Positions 8,927 through 17,966 of a DNA stretch of 64,000 nt are shown here, one piece after another. The notes under the pieces are model-generated. The model saw only the letters and a program-made list of their open reading frames with translations, ran no database searches and had not been told where the DNA came from. Source of the stretch: Azospirillum humicireducens (GTDB lineage: Bacteria; Pseudomonadota; Alphaproteobacteria; Azospirillales; Azospirillaceae); contig NZ_CP015285.1 in the NCBI RefSeq assembly GCF_001639105.2, positions 2,100,501 to 2,164,500 on the forward strand, in the 5' to 3' direction. Numbering within the stretch: the stretch's first letter is position 1; each line of letters begins with the position of its first letter. The translations under genes were made by a program, and so were the position numbers.

Positions 8927-10195
8927 TCACCCCACCTTCACCAGCGCGTGCCGCTTCTTGCCGGCGCTGAGCTTCACCACACCATCCGCGTTCAGGTCGG
9001 CCGTCGTCGCCTTTGCCGCCTCGTCGGCGATCGGCCCGTCGTTCAGCTTGGCACCGCCGCCCTTGATCAGCCGGCGCGCCTCGCCCTTCGACGCGGCCAG
9101 CCCGGCCGACACCAGCAGGTCCACCACCGGCATCCCGGCTTCCAGCTCGGCGCGGGCGACCTCGATGCTGGGCAGGCCTTCGGCCGCGGCCCCTTCCTCG
9201 AAGGCGCGGCGCGCGGTCTCGGCGGCCTCCAACGCGGCCTCCTCGCCGTGGGCGAGCCTGGTCACCTCGTTGGCGAGGATCTTCTTGGCCTCGTTGATCT
9301 CGGCGCCATGGAGATTTTCCAGCCGGGCGACCTCGTCCAGCGGCAGTTCGGTGTAGAGGCGCAGGAAGCGGCCGACGTCGGCATCCTCGGTGTTGCGCCA
9401 GTATTGCCAGAAATCGTAGCTGCTCAGCTTGTCGGCGGTCAGCCAAACCGCACCGGCTGCGGTCTTGCCCATCTTGGCACCGGACGCGGTGGTCAGCAGC
9501 GGCGTGGTCAGGCCGAACAGCTCGGCGCCGTCGGTGCGGCGGCCGAGTTCGACGCCGTTGACGATGTTGCCCCACTGGTCCGACCCGCCCATCTGAAGGC
9601 TGCAGCCATGGCGCCGCTTCAGCTCGACGAAGTCGTAGGCCTGGAGGATCATGTAGTTGAATTCCAGGAAGGTCAGCGGCTGCTCGCGCTCCAGCCGCAG
9701 CTTGACCGAATCGAAGGTCATCATGCGGTTGATGGTGAAGTGGCGGCCGATGTCGCGCAGCAGCGGGATGTATTTCAGCTCGTCCAGCCAATCGGCGTTG
9801 TTCACCATCACCGCATCGGTCAGCCCGTCCCCGAAGGTCAGATATCGGCCGAAGATGCGCTTGATGCCGGCCATGTTGCCGGCGATCACCTCGTCGGTCA
9901 GCAACTGCCGCGCCTCGTCCTTGCCCGAGGGATCGCCGATCTTGGTGGTGCCGCCGCCCATCAGGACGATCGGCTTGTGGCCGGTCTTCTGCAGCCAGCG
10001 CAGCATCATGATCGGCAGGAGGCTGCCGACATGCAGGCTGTCCGCGGTGCAGTCGAAGCCGATATAGGCGACGATCGGCCCCTTTTGCGCCCGCTCGTCC
10101 AGCGTGGCGAGGTCGGTGCACTGGTGGATGAACCCGCGCTCCTGAAGGGTGCGCAGGAACTCCGAGGCGGGAGCCGAGGAGGAGGTCGTCGTCAT
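8927..10195 (-). CDS. tyrS: Tyrosyl-tRNA synthetase
   Basis: The 422-residue class I synthetase charges tRNA-Tyr with tyrosine. It shows the variant HIGH motif LHVGSL near residue 50, the [14 protein letters not shown] stretch, the KMSKS-equivalent KMGKT near residue 235, and a C-terminal S4 RNA-binding domain ([13 protein letters not shown]). The ATG at 10195 is chosen because it gives the usual family length; the frame runs on upstream but into poorly coding sequence. It is divergent from the bacterioferritin operon, across a 377-bp intergenic region. Confidence 0.97.
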   Translation of the reverse strand: MTTTSSSAPASEFLRTLQERGFIHQCTDLATLDERAQKGPIVAYIGFDCTADSLHVGSLLPIMMLRWLQKTGHKPIVLMGGGTTKIGDPSGKDEARQLLTDEVIAGNMAGIKRIFGRYLTFGDGLTDAVMVNNADWLDELKYIPLLRDIGRHFTINRMMTFDSVKLRLEREQPLTFLEFNYMILQAYDFVELKRRHGCSLQMGGSDQWGNIVNGVELGRRTDGAELFGLTTPLLTTASGAKMGKTAAGAVWLTADKLSSYDFWQYWRNTEDADVGRFLRLYTELPLDEVARLENLHGAEINEAKKILANEVTRLAHGEEAALEAAETARRAFEEGAAAEGLPSIEVARAELEAGMPVVDLLVSAGLAASKGEARRLIKGGGAKLNDGPIADEAAKATTADLNADGVVKLSAGKKRHALVKVG

Positions 10196-10399
10196 GGCCG
10201 CAGTCCGGCTGTCGTTGAAATGAAGGGCGGAGAAATCCCGCGGTCTGTTAGCACGGAACGGCCCCTGCCTCAATGCGGTGGCCGGCATGGAACCGGCTTG
10301 CCTGCCCGCTGTTCTCCCGCCCAAGCATCACCGCGGCACGACAAGTCAAATCCCATAATTTAAGGCTGGGAATTCGCTCACGCCGCACTTCACCGCAAT

Positions 10400-10414
10400 T
10401 GATATTGATTCGCA
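10400..10414. promoter_or_regulatory. Fur-like 7-1-7 palindrome, distal
   Basis: The 15-mer TGATATTGATTCGCA matches the 7-1-7 Fur pattern TGATAAT-N-ATTATCA at six of seven positions in the left arm and five of seven in the right. It lies about 160 bp upstream of the first bacterioferritin start. Binding by Fur or a relative is inferred. Confidence 0.45.
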
Positions 10415-10466
10415 ATATAGGGTGCGCACCAAATCTGTATTTTGGGCGGAACGCCTGCCCTTCAAT

Positions 10467-10481
10467 TGATAGTGACTATCA
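10467..10481. promoter_or_regulatory. Fur-like 7-1-7 palindrome, proximal
   Basis: TGATAGT-G-ACTATCA is a perfect palindrome around one central base (17 bp including a flanking T and A) and matches the 7-1-7 Fur pattern at six of seven positions in each arm. It lies about 90 bp upstream of the bacterioferritin start codon, a sensible place for an iron-responsive operator. Confidence 0.55.
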
Positions 10482-10572
10482 AATACATCTTCGCCAAAAG
10501 CGGAATTTTTTATTGTGCGAATCCTTTCTGTGTGAGAAGGTGCGACCAATTGTCTACTTAGGAGCATCGACC

Positions 10573-11055
10573 ATGCAAGGCGATCAAGGCGTCCTCGACC
10601 GTCTGAACAAGCTGCTCACCGGTGAGCTGAGCGCTGCCGACCAGTATCTGTCCCACGCGCGCTCCATGGAGGACATGGGGCTCAAGGCGCTGAGCGAGCG
10701 CATCTCCCACGAGCGGATGGAGGAGCTGGAGCATGCCGACAAGCTGATCCGGCGCATCCTGTTCCTGGAAGGCACGCCCGACGTCGCCAGCCGCGATCCG
10801 CTGCACATCGGCAAGACCGTGCCGGAGATGATGCGGAACGACCTGAACCTGGAATATGAGGTGGTCGCCGCCCTGAAGGAGGCCATTGCCTATTGCGAGC
10901 AGGTGAAGGATTACGACACCCGCCGCATCCTGCTGGAACTGCTGGTCGACACCGAGGAAGACCACGCCCACTGGCTGGAGCAGCAGCTCGGCCTGATCGA
11001 CATGCTCGGCCTGCAGAATTACCTGCAGTCGGGCATGGGCGGCATTTCTGGTTGA
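10573..11055 (+). CDS. bfr: Bacterioferritin, ferroxidase-type subunit
   Basis: The 160-residue four-helix protein aligns without gaps to E. coli Bfr over its N-terminal half. It keeps the di-iron ferroxidase residues (E18, E51, H54, and the EEDH motif that supplies the E127 and H130 equivalents), but the haem-binding Met52 is replaced by Leu. It should therefore oxidise and store iron without supplying a haem ligand. The next gene, 14 bp downstream, encodes the reciprocal subunit. Two-gene bacterioferritins of this kind are known in Magnetospirillum and Neisseria. It is likely expressed under control of the Fur-like sites upstream. Confidence 0.95.
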   Translation: MQGDQGVLDRLNKLLTGELSAADQYLSHARSMEDMGLKALSERISHERMEELEHADKLIRRILFLEGTPDVASRDPLHIGKTVPEMMRNDLNLEYEVVAALKEAIAYCEQVKDYDTRRILLELLVDTEEDHAHWLEQQLGLIDMLGLQNYLQSGMGGISG

Positions 11056-11069
11056 GAGGAGGACGGACC

Positions 11070-11549
11070 ATGAAGGGCAACGCCGACGTCATCGCCCAGC
11101 TTCAGATCGTCCTCAAGGACCAGCTGACGCAGATCAACCAGTATTTCCTGCACGCCCGCATGCTGAAGAACTGGGGCGTCAAGGCGCTGGGCAAGTGGGA
11201 GTATCACGCCTCCATCGAAGTGATGAAGAGCGCGGACGAGATCATCGAACGCATCCTCTTCATCGAGGCGATCCCCAACCTGCAGGATCTCGGCAAACTG
11301 CACATCGGCGAGAATGTGCAGGAAATCCTCTCCAGCGACCTCGCCGCCGAACAGGAAGCCCGCGACCGGATTGCGGCCGCCATCGCCGTGTGCGAGGAGA
11401 AGGCCGATTACGTGTCGCGCGATGAGCTGACCGAGCTGCTGGAAGAGTCGGAAGAGCGCATCGACTATCTGGAAACCCAGCTGAGCCTGATCGACGACAT
11501 CGGCTTGGCCAACTACATCCAGTCGGCGATGGGCGAGATCAAGGACTGA
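11070..11549 (+). CDS. bfr: Bacterioferritin, haem-binding subunit lacking the ferroxidase site
   Basis: This 159-residue paralogue closely follows E. coli Bfr ([30 protein letters not shown]). It keeps Met52, the axial haem ligand contributed by each half of the subunit dimer, but the ferroxidase residues are substituted: E18 to Gln, E51 to Val, H54 to Ser, E127 to Ser and H130 to Arg. It should bind haem and take part in iron release but not oxidise iron itself. An AGGAGG site precedes the ATG, and the 14-bp gap to the first bfr gene marks an operon. The likely product is a mixed 24-subunit shell. Confidence 0.95.
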   Translation: MKGNADVIAQLQIVLKDQLTQINQYFLHARMLKNWGVKALGKWEYHASIEVMKSADEIIERILFIEAIPNLQDLGKLHIGENVQEILSSDLAAEQEARDRIAAAIAVCEEKADYVSRDELTELLEESEERIDYLETQLSLIDDIGLANYIQSAMGEIKD

Positions 11550-11550
11550 G

Positions 11551-11594
11551 GGGTTTGGGGGGCAAGGTCTTCTTGCCCCCTCCCCTTCAAACCC
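11551..11594. terminator. Hairpin between convergent bfr and parA-like genes
   Basis: GGGGGCAAG (11558-11566) pairs with CTTGCCCCC (11572-11580), and an outer GGGTTTG pairs with CAAACCC at 11588-11594. The outer arm overlaps the last codons of the parA-like gene. It can act in both directions. Confidence 0.6.
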
Positions 11595-12246
11595 GCCCCA
11601 GAATCTCCTCAGCCAGAGCCTGCATCTCCGCCGCCGCCTGGGTCTTGCGCGCGGCCTCCGTTACCGACAGGCCGGTCATCAGCGTGCCGGCATAGGCTGT
11701 GCGGTTGCCGATCTGCGCCGTCGCCAGCTCAACCGCCGGCGGCGCGACCAGCTCATGCACCTTGGCGACCAGCTCGTCGGCGATGCGGGCGCGCGGCGGC
11801 ACGCGGTTCAGCACAAGCAACAGACGGCGCTTCTCCTGTCCCGCCAGATCGATGGTCGGGTGGACCGCCCACAAATCCATCGGACTCGGCTGCACCGGCG
11901 CAACCACCAGCGTGGCGGCACGGACGGCGATGCGCGCCTCCGTCTGGGCATGGGGCGGGCTGTCGACCACCACGATGTCATGGCCACGCGCCAGCTTCTC
12001 CACCTCCGCCTGGGTGCGCCAGCCGGTGATCTGCACATGGGTGAAGCCGGGCTGCCCGCCTGTTGCCTCGGCGCGGACGGCGTGCCAGCGGGTCAGGCTG
12101 CCCTGCGGATCGATGTCGACGGTGGCGACCCTATAGCCGAGCTGCGCCCAGGCGATGGCGAGATGGGCGGCCAGCGTGGTCTTGCCGGCGCCGCCCTTCT
12201 GCTGCGCCACGGTGAAGACCTTGCCCGTCATGCCGGCACCCATCAT
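11587..12246 (-). CDS. Orphan ParA-family ATPase
   Basis: The 219-residue product is a MinD/ParA-type ATPase with a deviant Walker A motif (QQKGGAGKTT, residues 15 to 24), the switch region TVDIDPQGSL and the Walker B-like VVVDSPP. It lacks the N-terminal DNA-binding extension of chromosomal or plasmid ParA proteins, and no parB or parS lies nearby, so it belongs with small orphan ParA proteins that position cell cargo such as chemoreceptor clusters. Which cargo cannot be told here. An internal ATG at 12231 gives a shorter form that starts just before the Walker A strand and is equally plausible. Confidence 0.85.
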   Translation of the reverse strand: MMGAGMTGKVFTVAQQKGGAGKTTLAAHLAIAWAQLGYRVATVDIDPQGSLTRWHAVRAEATGGQPGFTHVQITGWRTQAEVEKLARGHDIVVVDSPPHAQTEARIAVRAATLVVAPVQPSPMDLWAVHPTIDLAGQEKRRLLLVLNRVPPRARIADELVAKVHELVAPPAVELATAQIGNRTAYAGTLMTGLSVTEAARKTQAAAEMQALAEEILGRV

Positions 12247-12345
12247 GTTGTGTTGGTTGATTGCGCACTCCCCTCATAACCTTGGGCATGGCACCGGTGC
12301 AACCGCGCGAATTGACACCAGCGCCGCTCGGGCTAGAAAGACGCC

Positions 12346-13341
12346 GTGACCGACCATTCCGCACCCGATACCGGTGAAAAGCGCCCGGCGCTGATCCCGG
12401 CCACCCCGACCGGCGTCAATCGCGCGGCCGACCTGCTGCGCGCCGGCCGTCTGGTCGCCTTCCCGACCGAGACGGTCTATGGCCTGGGCGCCGACGCCAC
12501 CGACGACCGCGCCGTCGCCGCCATCTTCGCCGCGAAGGGCAGGCCGCAGTTCAATCCGCTGATCGTCCATGTCCCCGATCTGGTCGCCGCCCACTCCTGG
12601 GGCCTGTTCGACGACCGCGCCCACGATCTGGCGACGCAGTTCTGGCCCGGTCCGCTGACCATGGTCGTGCCGCGCCCGGCCAACTCCGCCCTGTCGCTGC
12701 TGGTCAGCGCCGGGCTGGACAGCATTGCCATCCGCGTGCCCAACCACCCGGTGGCCCAGGCCATCCTGCGCGCCGCCGGCAAGCCGATCGCCGCGCCCAG
12801 CGCCAACCGGTCCGGCGCCGTCAGCCCGACCACGCCGCACCATGTGCTGGAAAGCCTGGGCGACCGGGTGGACGCCATCGTCACCGGCGGCAAATGCATG
12901 GTCGGCCTTGAATCCACCGTCATCGACCTGACCGGCCTCGAGGCTGTGCTTCTCCGCCCCGGCGCGGTCCTGCCCGACGAGATGGAACGGCTGATCGGCC
13001 CGGTCCGCCTGTCCGCAGGCGATCCAACGGCGCCGAAGTCGCCCGGCCAGCTGGAAAGCCACTACGCCCCCAACGCCGCTGTCCGCCTGAACGCCTCCTC
13101 GGCGGAGGAGGACGAGGCCTTCCTGACCTTCGGTCCCGACCGCTTCGTCTTCGGCGGCACCACCCGGCTGAACCTGAGCCTGGAAGGCGACCTGAACGAG
13201 GCCGCGGCCAACCTGTTCTCCCACCTGCGCAGCCTCGACCAGAGTGGAGCGAAGCGCATCGCCGTGATGCCGATCCCGGAGGTGGGGCTCGGACTGGCGA
13301 TCAACGACCGCCTGCGCCGGGCGGCGGCGCCGCGGAGCTGA
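12346..13341 (+). CDS. sua5: L-threonylcarbamoyladenylate synthase, Sua5 type
   Basis: The 331-residue protein has an N-terminal YrdC domain (GRLVAFPTETVYGLGADA near residue 35, FNPLIVHV, PSANRSGAVSPTT near 150) and a C-terminal Sua5 domain, which separates it from the shorter TsaC form. It makes threonylcarbamoyl-AMP from threonine, bicarbonate and ATP for the t6A37 modification of ANN-decoding tRNAs. The start is a GTG at 12346, about 100 bp from the divergent parA-like gene. It shares its strand with the FAD dehydrogenase downstream, but with a hairpin between them. Confidence 0.93.
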   Translation: MTDHSAPDTGEKRPALIPATPTGVNRAADLLRAGRLVAFPTETVYGLGADATDDRAVAAIFAAKGRPQFNPLIVHVPDLVAAHSWGLFDDRAHDLATQFWPGPLTMVVPRPANSALSLLVSAGLDSIAIRVPNHPVAQAILRAAGKPIAAPSANRSGAVSPTTPHHVLESLGDRVDAIVTGGKCMVGLESTVIDLTGLEAVLLRPGAVLPDEMERLIGPVRLSAGDPTAPKSPGQLESHYAPNAAVRLNASSAEEDEAFLTFGPDRFVFGGTTRLNLSLEGDLNEAAANLFSHLRSLDQSGAKRIAVMPIPEVGLGLAINDRLRRAAAPRS

Positions 13342-13405
13342 ACCGCTGCGTTGCAGCAGGTCTGCGCAACAGCTGCATGGAAATGGGGGCGGCTAGATTG
13401 TAGAA

Positions 13406-13427
13406 GTGTCGCGTCTCACTGCGACAC
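13406..13427. promoter_or_regulatory. 7-bp inverted repeat upstream of the FAD dehydrogenase
   Basis: GTGTCGC and GCGACAC flank an 8-base loop, 25 bp ahead of the start codon at 13452. There is no T-run after it, so it could be an operator or a hairpin in the leader rather than a terminator. No regulator gene adjoins it. Confidence 0.35.
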
Positions 13428-13451
13428 TCCCATCTGCCGGACCTAAGCGCC

Positions 13452-14870
13452 ATGACCAACATCGCCGCCGCTCTCGACCAGATCCGCGCCATCGTCGGCC
13501 CGTCCGGCATCCTCACCGACGCCGCCGACATGGCTCCCTACCTCGCGGAGTGGCGCGGGCGCTTCAAGGGCAACAGCCCGGCGGTGGTCCGCCCGGCCAG
13601 CACCGAAGAAGTCGCCGCCGTCGTCAAGATCTGCGCCGGGGCCGGCATCCCCATCGTGCCGCAGGGCGGCAACACCAGCCTCGTCGGCGGCTCCATTCCC
13701 TACGAGGAAGGCCGCGAGATCGTTCTCAGCCTGTCGCGCATGAACCGCATCCGCGACATCGACACGCTGAACTACACCATGACGGTGGAGGCCGGCGTGG
13801 TGCTGACCAGCATCCAGGAGGCCGCGGCCGACGCCGACCGCCTGTTCCCCTTGAGCCTGGGGGCGGAGGGCACGGCGCAGATCGGCGGCCTGATCTCCAC
13901 CAACGCCGGCGGCATCAACGTCCTGCGCTACGGCAACACCCGCGACCTCGTGCTGGGGCTAGAGGTGGTTCTGGCCGACGGGCGCGTCTGGGACGGCATG
14001 CGCCGGCTGCGCAAGAACAACACCGGCTATGACCTGAAGAACCTGTTCATCGGCGCCGAGGGCACGCTGGGCATCGTCACCGCCGCTGTGCTGAAGCTGT
14101 TCCCGCGCCCGCGCCAGTCGATCACCGCCTTCGTCGCCGTGCCCAGCCCCGCCGCCGCCATCGAACTGCTGGCCCGCCTGCGCGCCGCCTCGGGCGATGC
14201 CGTGTCGGCCTTCGAGTTGATGTCGCGCCGGTGCCTGGACTTCGCGCTGAAGCATGTCGCCGGCACCGTCGATCCGCTGTCGGAGCCGTCGCCCTGGTAT
14301 GTCCTGACCGAACTGACCGCCGGCACCAAGTCCGACGCCTTCCAGGAGACGGTGGAGACCGCGCTGGGCGAGGCGTTCGAGGCCGAACTGGCGACCGACG
14401 CCACGCTTGCCCAGTCGGACGCCCAGGCCAAGCAGCTGTGGTTCATCCGCGAGGCCATCGTCGAGGCGCAGAAGTTCGAGGGCGGCTCGATCAAGAACGA
14501 CGTGTCGATCCCGGTGTCCCGCGTCGCCGAGTTCATCGAACTGGCGGAAGCGGCGGTGGCAGAGGCCTGCCCCGGCATCCGCCCGACCCCCTTCGGCCAT
14601 GTCGGCGACGGCAACATCCACTTCAACCTCAGCCAGCCCGAAGGGGCCGACACCAAGGCCTATCTCGACCGCTGGGACGAGATCTGCCACGTCGTGAACG
14701 AGGTGATCTTCAAGCTCGACGGCTCGATCTCGGCCGAGCACGGCGTCGGCCGCTTCAAGAAGGACGAGATGCCGGCGATCAAGGGGCCGGTGGAGTTCGA
14801 CATGCTGCGCGCCATCAAGGCGACCCTCGATCCCAACGGCCTGCTGAACCCCGGCAAGATGCTGCCCTGA
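13452..14870 (+). CDS. FAD-linked D-2-hydroxyacid dehydrogenase (GlcD/D2HGDH-like)
   Basis: The 472-residue flavoprotein has the PCMH-type FAD-binding domain (PQGGNTSLVGGS near residue 72, GAEGTLGIVT near 205) and the C-terminal FAD-oxidase domain with the substrate- and metal-site motifs HVGDGNIHFN near 385 and EHGVGRFK near 430. It most resembles D-2-hydroxyglutarate and D-lactate dehydrogenases, which oxidise a D-2-hydroxyacid to the 2-oxoacid and pass electrons to a carrier. No glcE or glcF lies next to it, which argues against the glycolate oxidase complex. The substrate is not decided by the sequence; D-2-hydroxyglutarate from serine synthesis is a good candidate. Confidence 0.88.
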   Translation: MTNIAAALDQIRAIVGPSGILTDAADMAPYLAEWRGRFKGNSPAVVRPASTEEVAAVVKICAGAGIPIVPQGGNTSLVGGSIPYEEGREIVLSLSRMNRIRDIDTLNYTMTVEAGVVLTSIQEAAADADRLFPLSLGAEGTAQIGGLISTNAGGINVLRYGNTRDLVLGLEVVLADGRVWDGMRRLRKNNTGYDLKNLFIGAEGTLGIVTAAVLKLFPRPRQSITAFVAVPSPAAAIELLARLRAASGDAVSAFELMSRRCLDFALKHVAGTVDPLSEPSPWYVLTELTAGTKSDAFQETVETALGEAFEAELATDATLAQSDAQAKQLWFIREAIVEAQKFEGGSIKNDVSIPVSRVAEFIELAEAAVAEACPGIRPTPFGHVGDGNIHFNLSQPEGADTKAYLDRWDEICHVVNEVIFKLDGSISAEHGVGRFKKDEMPAIKGPVEFDMLRAIKATLDPNGLLNPGKMLP

Positions 14871-14919
14871 CCGCCCCCACCGGCTGCCCATCACCGGCCG
14901 TCAGTGTCATAATATTGCG

Positions 14920-14963
14920 GGGGACAGGCTTGCGGCGAAAGACGTATGGCCGCGCTTGTCCCC
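14920..14963 (+). promoter_or_regulatory. Stem-loop in the leuC upstream region
   Basis: GGGGACA (14920-14926) pairs with TGTCCCC (14957-14963) around a GC-rich interior that can pair further. It lies just after a TATAAT-like CATAATAT at 14908 and about 70 bp before the leuC start, so it would be part of the leuC leader. No leucine-rich leader peptide was found. Confidence 0.35.
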
Positions 14964-15035
14964 GGCGCGACACAAGGCTATGGTGCGGCCTCCGATTCTT
15001 CTGCGCCTGTCGTACCGCGAGAGAGAGTTTTTCCG

Positions 15036-16439
15036 ATGTCCAAGCCGCGCACTCTGTTCGACAAGATCTGGGACAGCCACGTCGTGCACCGCCAGGATGA
15101 CGGCACCTGCATCCTCTACATCGACCGCCATCTGGTCCATGAGGTGACCAGCCCGCAGGCGTTCGAAGGACTGCGCGTCGCCGGCCGCAAGGTGCGGCGT
15201 CCGGAAGCCACTCTCGCCGTGCCCGACCACAACGTCCCCACCACCGACCGCTCCAAGGGCATCACCGAGGAGGAAAGCCGGATCCAGGTCGAGACGCTGG
15301 ACAAGAACGCCCGCGACTTCGGCGTCCGCTACTTCCCGATGGACGACGTCCGCCAGGGCATCGTCCACATCGTCGGCCCGGAACAGGGCTTCACCCTGCC
15401 CGGCGCGACCATCGTCTGCGGCGACAGCCACACCGCCACCCACGGCGCCTTCGGTGCGCTGGCCTTCGGCATCGGCACGTCGGAGGTGGAGCATGTGCTG
15501 GCCACCCAGACCCTGCTGCAGAAGCCGGCCAAGAACATGCTGATCCGCGTGGACGGCAAGGTTAACCCCGGCGTCACCGCCAAGGACATCGTGCTGGCCA
15601 TCATCGGCAGGATCGGCACCGCCGGCGGCACCGGCTATGTCATCGAGTTCGCGGGCGAAGCCATCCGCGACCTGTCGATGGAAGGCCGCATGACCGTCTG
15701 CAACATGGCGATCGAAGGCGGCGCCCGCGCCGGCCTGATCGCCCCGGACGAGAAGACCTTCGAATACGTCAAGGGCCGCGCCCTGGCCCCGAAGGCCGGC
15801 GCCTGGGAGCAGGCCGTCCAGTACTGGAAGACGCTGCCGTCGGACGAGGGTGCGGTCTATGACGCCACCGTCGTGCTGAACGCCGCCGACATCGTCCCGC
15901 AGGTCACCTGGGGCACCAGCCCGGAAGACGTGCTGCCGATCACCGCGACCGTGCCGAACCCGGCGGAGATCGCCGACGCCGGCAAGCGCGCCGCCGTCGA
16001 GCGCTCGCTCGCCTACATGGGCCTGACCCCCGGCCAGCCGCTGACCGAGGTGAAGGTGGACACCGTCTTCATCGGCTCCTGCACCAACGGCCGCATCGAA
16101 GACCTGCGCGCCGCCGCCGAGGTCGCCAAGGGCCGCAAGGTCGCCGAGGGCGTGCGCGCCCTGGTGGTTCCCGGTTCGGGTCTGGTCAAGGAGCAGGCCG
16201 AGGAAGAGGGTCTGGACAAGATCTTCACCGAGGCCGGCTTCGAGTGGCGTGAGCCGGGCTGCTCCATGTGCCTGGCGATGAACGCCGACCGTCTGGCTCC
16301 CGGCGAGCGCAGCGCCTCGACCTCGAACCGCAACTTCGAAGGTCGTCAGGGCCGCGGCGGCCGAACCCACCTCGTCAGCCCGGCGATGGCCGTGGCGGCG
16401 GCGGTGACGGGGCATCTGGCCGACGTGCGGGCGCTGTAA
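15036..16439 (+). CDS. leuC: 3-isopropylmalate dehydratase large subunit
   Basis: The 467-residue aconitase-family protein isomerises 2- to 3-isopropylmalate in leucine synthesis, together with LeuD. It shows [12 protein letters not shown] near residue 130 and the three cysteines that bind the 4Fe-4S cluster, in GSCTNGR near 347 and PGCSMC near 408. The ATG at 15036 follows a GAGAGAG ribosome-binding site; the frame is open upstream but this start fits the family length. leuD and leuB, which usually follow, are absent: a paired-hairpin repeat and an oppositely oriented permease gene come next. Confidence 0.97.
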   Translation: MSKPRTLFDKIWDSHVVHRQDDGTCILYIDRHLVHEVTSPQAFEGLRVAGRKVRRPEATLAVPDHNVPTTDRSKGITEEESRIQVETLDKNARDFGVRYFPMDDVRQGIVHIVGPEQGFTLPGATIVCGDSHTATHGAFGALAFGIGTSEVEHVLATQTLLQKPAKNMLIRVDGKVNPGVTAKDIVLAIIGRIGTAGGTGYVIEFAGEAIRDLSMEGRMTVCNMAIEGGARAGLIAPDEKTFEYVKGRALAPKAGAWEQAVQYWKTLPSDEGAVYDATVVLNAADIVPQVTWGTSPEDVLPITATVPNPAEIADAGKRAAVERSLAYMGLTPGQPLTEVKVDTVFIGSCTNGRIEDLRAAAEVAKGRKVAEGVRALVVPGSGLVKEQAEEEGLDKIFTEAGFEWREPGCSMCLAMNADRLAPGERSASTSNRNFEGRQGRGGRTHLVSPAMAVAAAVTGHLADVRAL

Positions 16440-16448
16440 GGGCTGCCT

Positions 16449-16561
16449 GCCCCCTCCCTAACCCTCCCCCACCTGCGGTGGGAGAGGGGACTGCCGCTCT
16501 CTTTCCCTCCACCGTCGAAAGCGGGGGAGGGAGGGACCCGCAAAGCGGGGGGGAGGGGGCA
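16449..16561. repeat. GC-rich paired-hairpin (BIME-like) repeat, copy B
   Basis: The first unit (CCCCCTCCCTAACCCTCCCC, loop, GGTGGGAGAGGGGA) is near-identical to that of copy D. The second, inverted unit is partly diverged and carries an extra GGGGGGAGGGGGC arm. It fills the gap between the convergent leuC and permease genes. Confidence 0.8.
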
Positions 16562-16576
16562 GCCGCTACGAAGCCC

Positions 16577-17887
16577 CTAATCCCCCCTCCCCCGCGCCTG
16601 CCCCATCAGCCCCTGCGGCCGGAAAATCAGGAACAGCGTCAGCAGCCCGAACGCCACGATGTCCTTGTAGGCGAGCGCGAAGTAGGCCGACCAGAAGGTC
16701 TCGACCAACCCCAGCAGGGCGCCGCCGAGCATAGCCCCCGGCACCGAGCCGATGCCGCCGACCACCGCCGCGGCCAGCGCCTTGAAGCCGATCAGGTAGC
16801 CGGTGAAGAAGTTCACCCCGCCGTAATACAGCGCGATCACCGCCCCCGCCGCCGCGGCCAGCCCGCCACCGATGGCGAAGGTCGCCGCCACCGTTCGGTT
16901 GACATCCACCCCGACCAGTTCCGCCGCCGCGATGTCGTCGGTGCAGGCACGATGCGCCCGGCCGAAGGCGGTGCACTGCATGATCCCCCACAACAGGGCA
17001 TAAAGCCCACCGGTCAGCACCAGGATCGCCAGCTGCGCCGTCAGCGCGGTGACGGTGAAGGCGCCGTCGCTCAACAGGTCGTAGCGGCCGGTCAGCACCG
17101 GCGACGGCCACCAGTCGCGCGCACCGTGCAGCAGCCGTACCCCCTCCTGATAGGCGATGGACAGCCCGACCGCGACGATCAGCGGCATGTGGCTGCGCAC
17201 CCCGCGCAGGCGGCGGAACACCAGCCGATCCATCGTCCAGCCCTGCACCGCGGTGAAGCCCATCGCCAGCACCAGCACGCCCAGCAAAGCCGGCGGCCAT
17301 GTCGCCCAGCCGGCGATGCCCAGCCCGGCCGCCGCCATCGCCGTCAGCATCGCGCCGAGCATCGTCAACTCCCCCATCGCCAGATTGAGCTGGCCTAGGA
17401 TGGCGTAGACCAGCGTGTAGCCGAGCGCCAGCAGCCCATAGACGCAGGCGACGGTGGCGGCGTTGACGATCTGCTGGGCCAGGAACAGGACGGGCGTCCA
17501 GCGCGTCGGGTCCGCCCGCCGGGTCTCCGCCGCACCGGCGACGGCATCGCGCGGCGGCTTGATGCGCAGCCATTGCTGCAGCATGGCGAAGCGCATGTCC
17601 GTCAGCCAGCCGGCGCGGTCGGTCGCCACCGACACGAGTGTCCGACGCCCCTCCTCCATGCCCGTTCCGGCGAAACGGCAGGCGATCCAGTGGCGCTGAT
17701 CGCCGCTGCGGTAGTCGATGCGCAGAACCCGCCGGTCCTCGGCATAGGTCCGGGTGGACAGCTCGGTGACAGGGCCGGGTTCGAAGGCCGGGATCAGTTT
17801 CCGGCACAGCACATCCTGGTCGGCATCGATGCCGCACCCGGTGAGCAGCAGCAGGACGAGGCACAACAGCGGCAGGATGCGGAGCAC
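16577..17887 (-). CDS. LivH-type branched-chain amino acid ABC permease with lipobox N-terminal domain
   Basis: The 436-residue product has two parts. Residues 1 to about 125 start with a signal-like hydrophobic stretch ending in LLTGC, which resembles a lipobox with Cys18, followed by a soluble region containing five further scattered residues typical of exported domains. Residues from about 130 on form a multi-span LivH/BPD_transp_2 permease (LGQLNLAMGELTMLGA, then DVNRTVAATFAIGGGLA and GGIGSVPGAMLGG). No livM, livG, livF or binding-protein gene adjoins it, so it must work with subunits encoded elsewhere, if it works at all. The role of the N-terminal part is unknown. The fusion is read straight from one uninterrupted frame. 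Confidence 0.8.
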   Translation of the reverse strand: MLRILPLLCLVLLLLTGCGIDADQDVLCRKLIPAFEPGPVTELSTRTYAEDRRVLRIDYRSGDQRHWIACRFAGTGMEEGRRTLVSVATDRAGWLTDMRFAMLQQWLRIKPPRDAVAGAAETRRADPTRWTPVLFLAQQIVNAATVACVYGLLALGYTLVYAILGQLNLAMGELTMLGAMLTAMAAAGLGIAGWATWPPALLGVLVLAMGFTAVQGWTMDRLVFRRLRGVRSHMPLIVAVGLSIAYQEGVRLLHGARDWWPSPVLTGRYDLLSDGAFTVTALTAQLAILVLTGGLYALLWGIMQCTAFGRAHRACTDDIAAAELVGVDVNRTVAATFAIGGGLAAAAGAVIALYYGGVNFFTGYLIGFKALAAAVVGGIGSVPGAMLGGALLGLVETFWSAYFALAYKDIVAFGLLTLFLIFRPQGLMGQARGRGD

Positions 17888-17966
17888 GGAACCGCCCGGT
17901 CAGGTGGGACGGTTCAGCCTAACGGCAATTCGGGAGGGTGGGAAGGTGGGAGAGTGGTTGCATTGC

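Larger units (their letters stand above)
10196..10572. other. Intergenic region between tyrS and the bacterioferritin operon
   Basis: No gene is supported in this 377-bp divergent region. Its bfr-proximal half is clearly richer in A and T than the surroundings and contains the two Fur-like palindromes listed separately, so it probably holds the iron-controlled promoter of the bfr genes. A ribosome-binding site (TAGGAG) precedes the first bfr start by eight bases. Confidence 0.6.
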
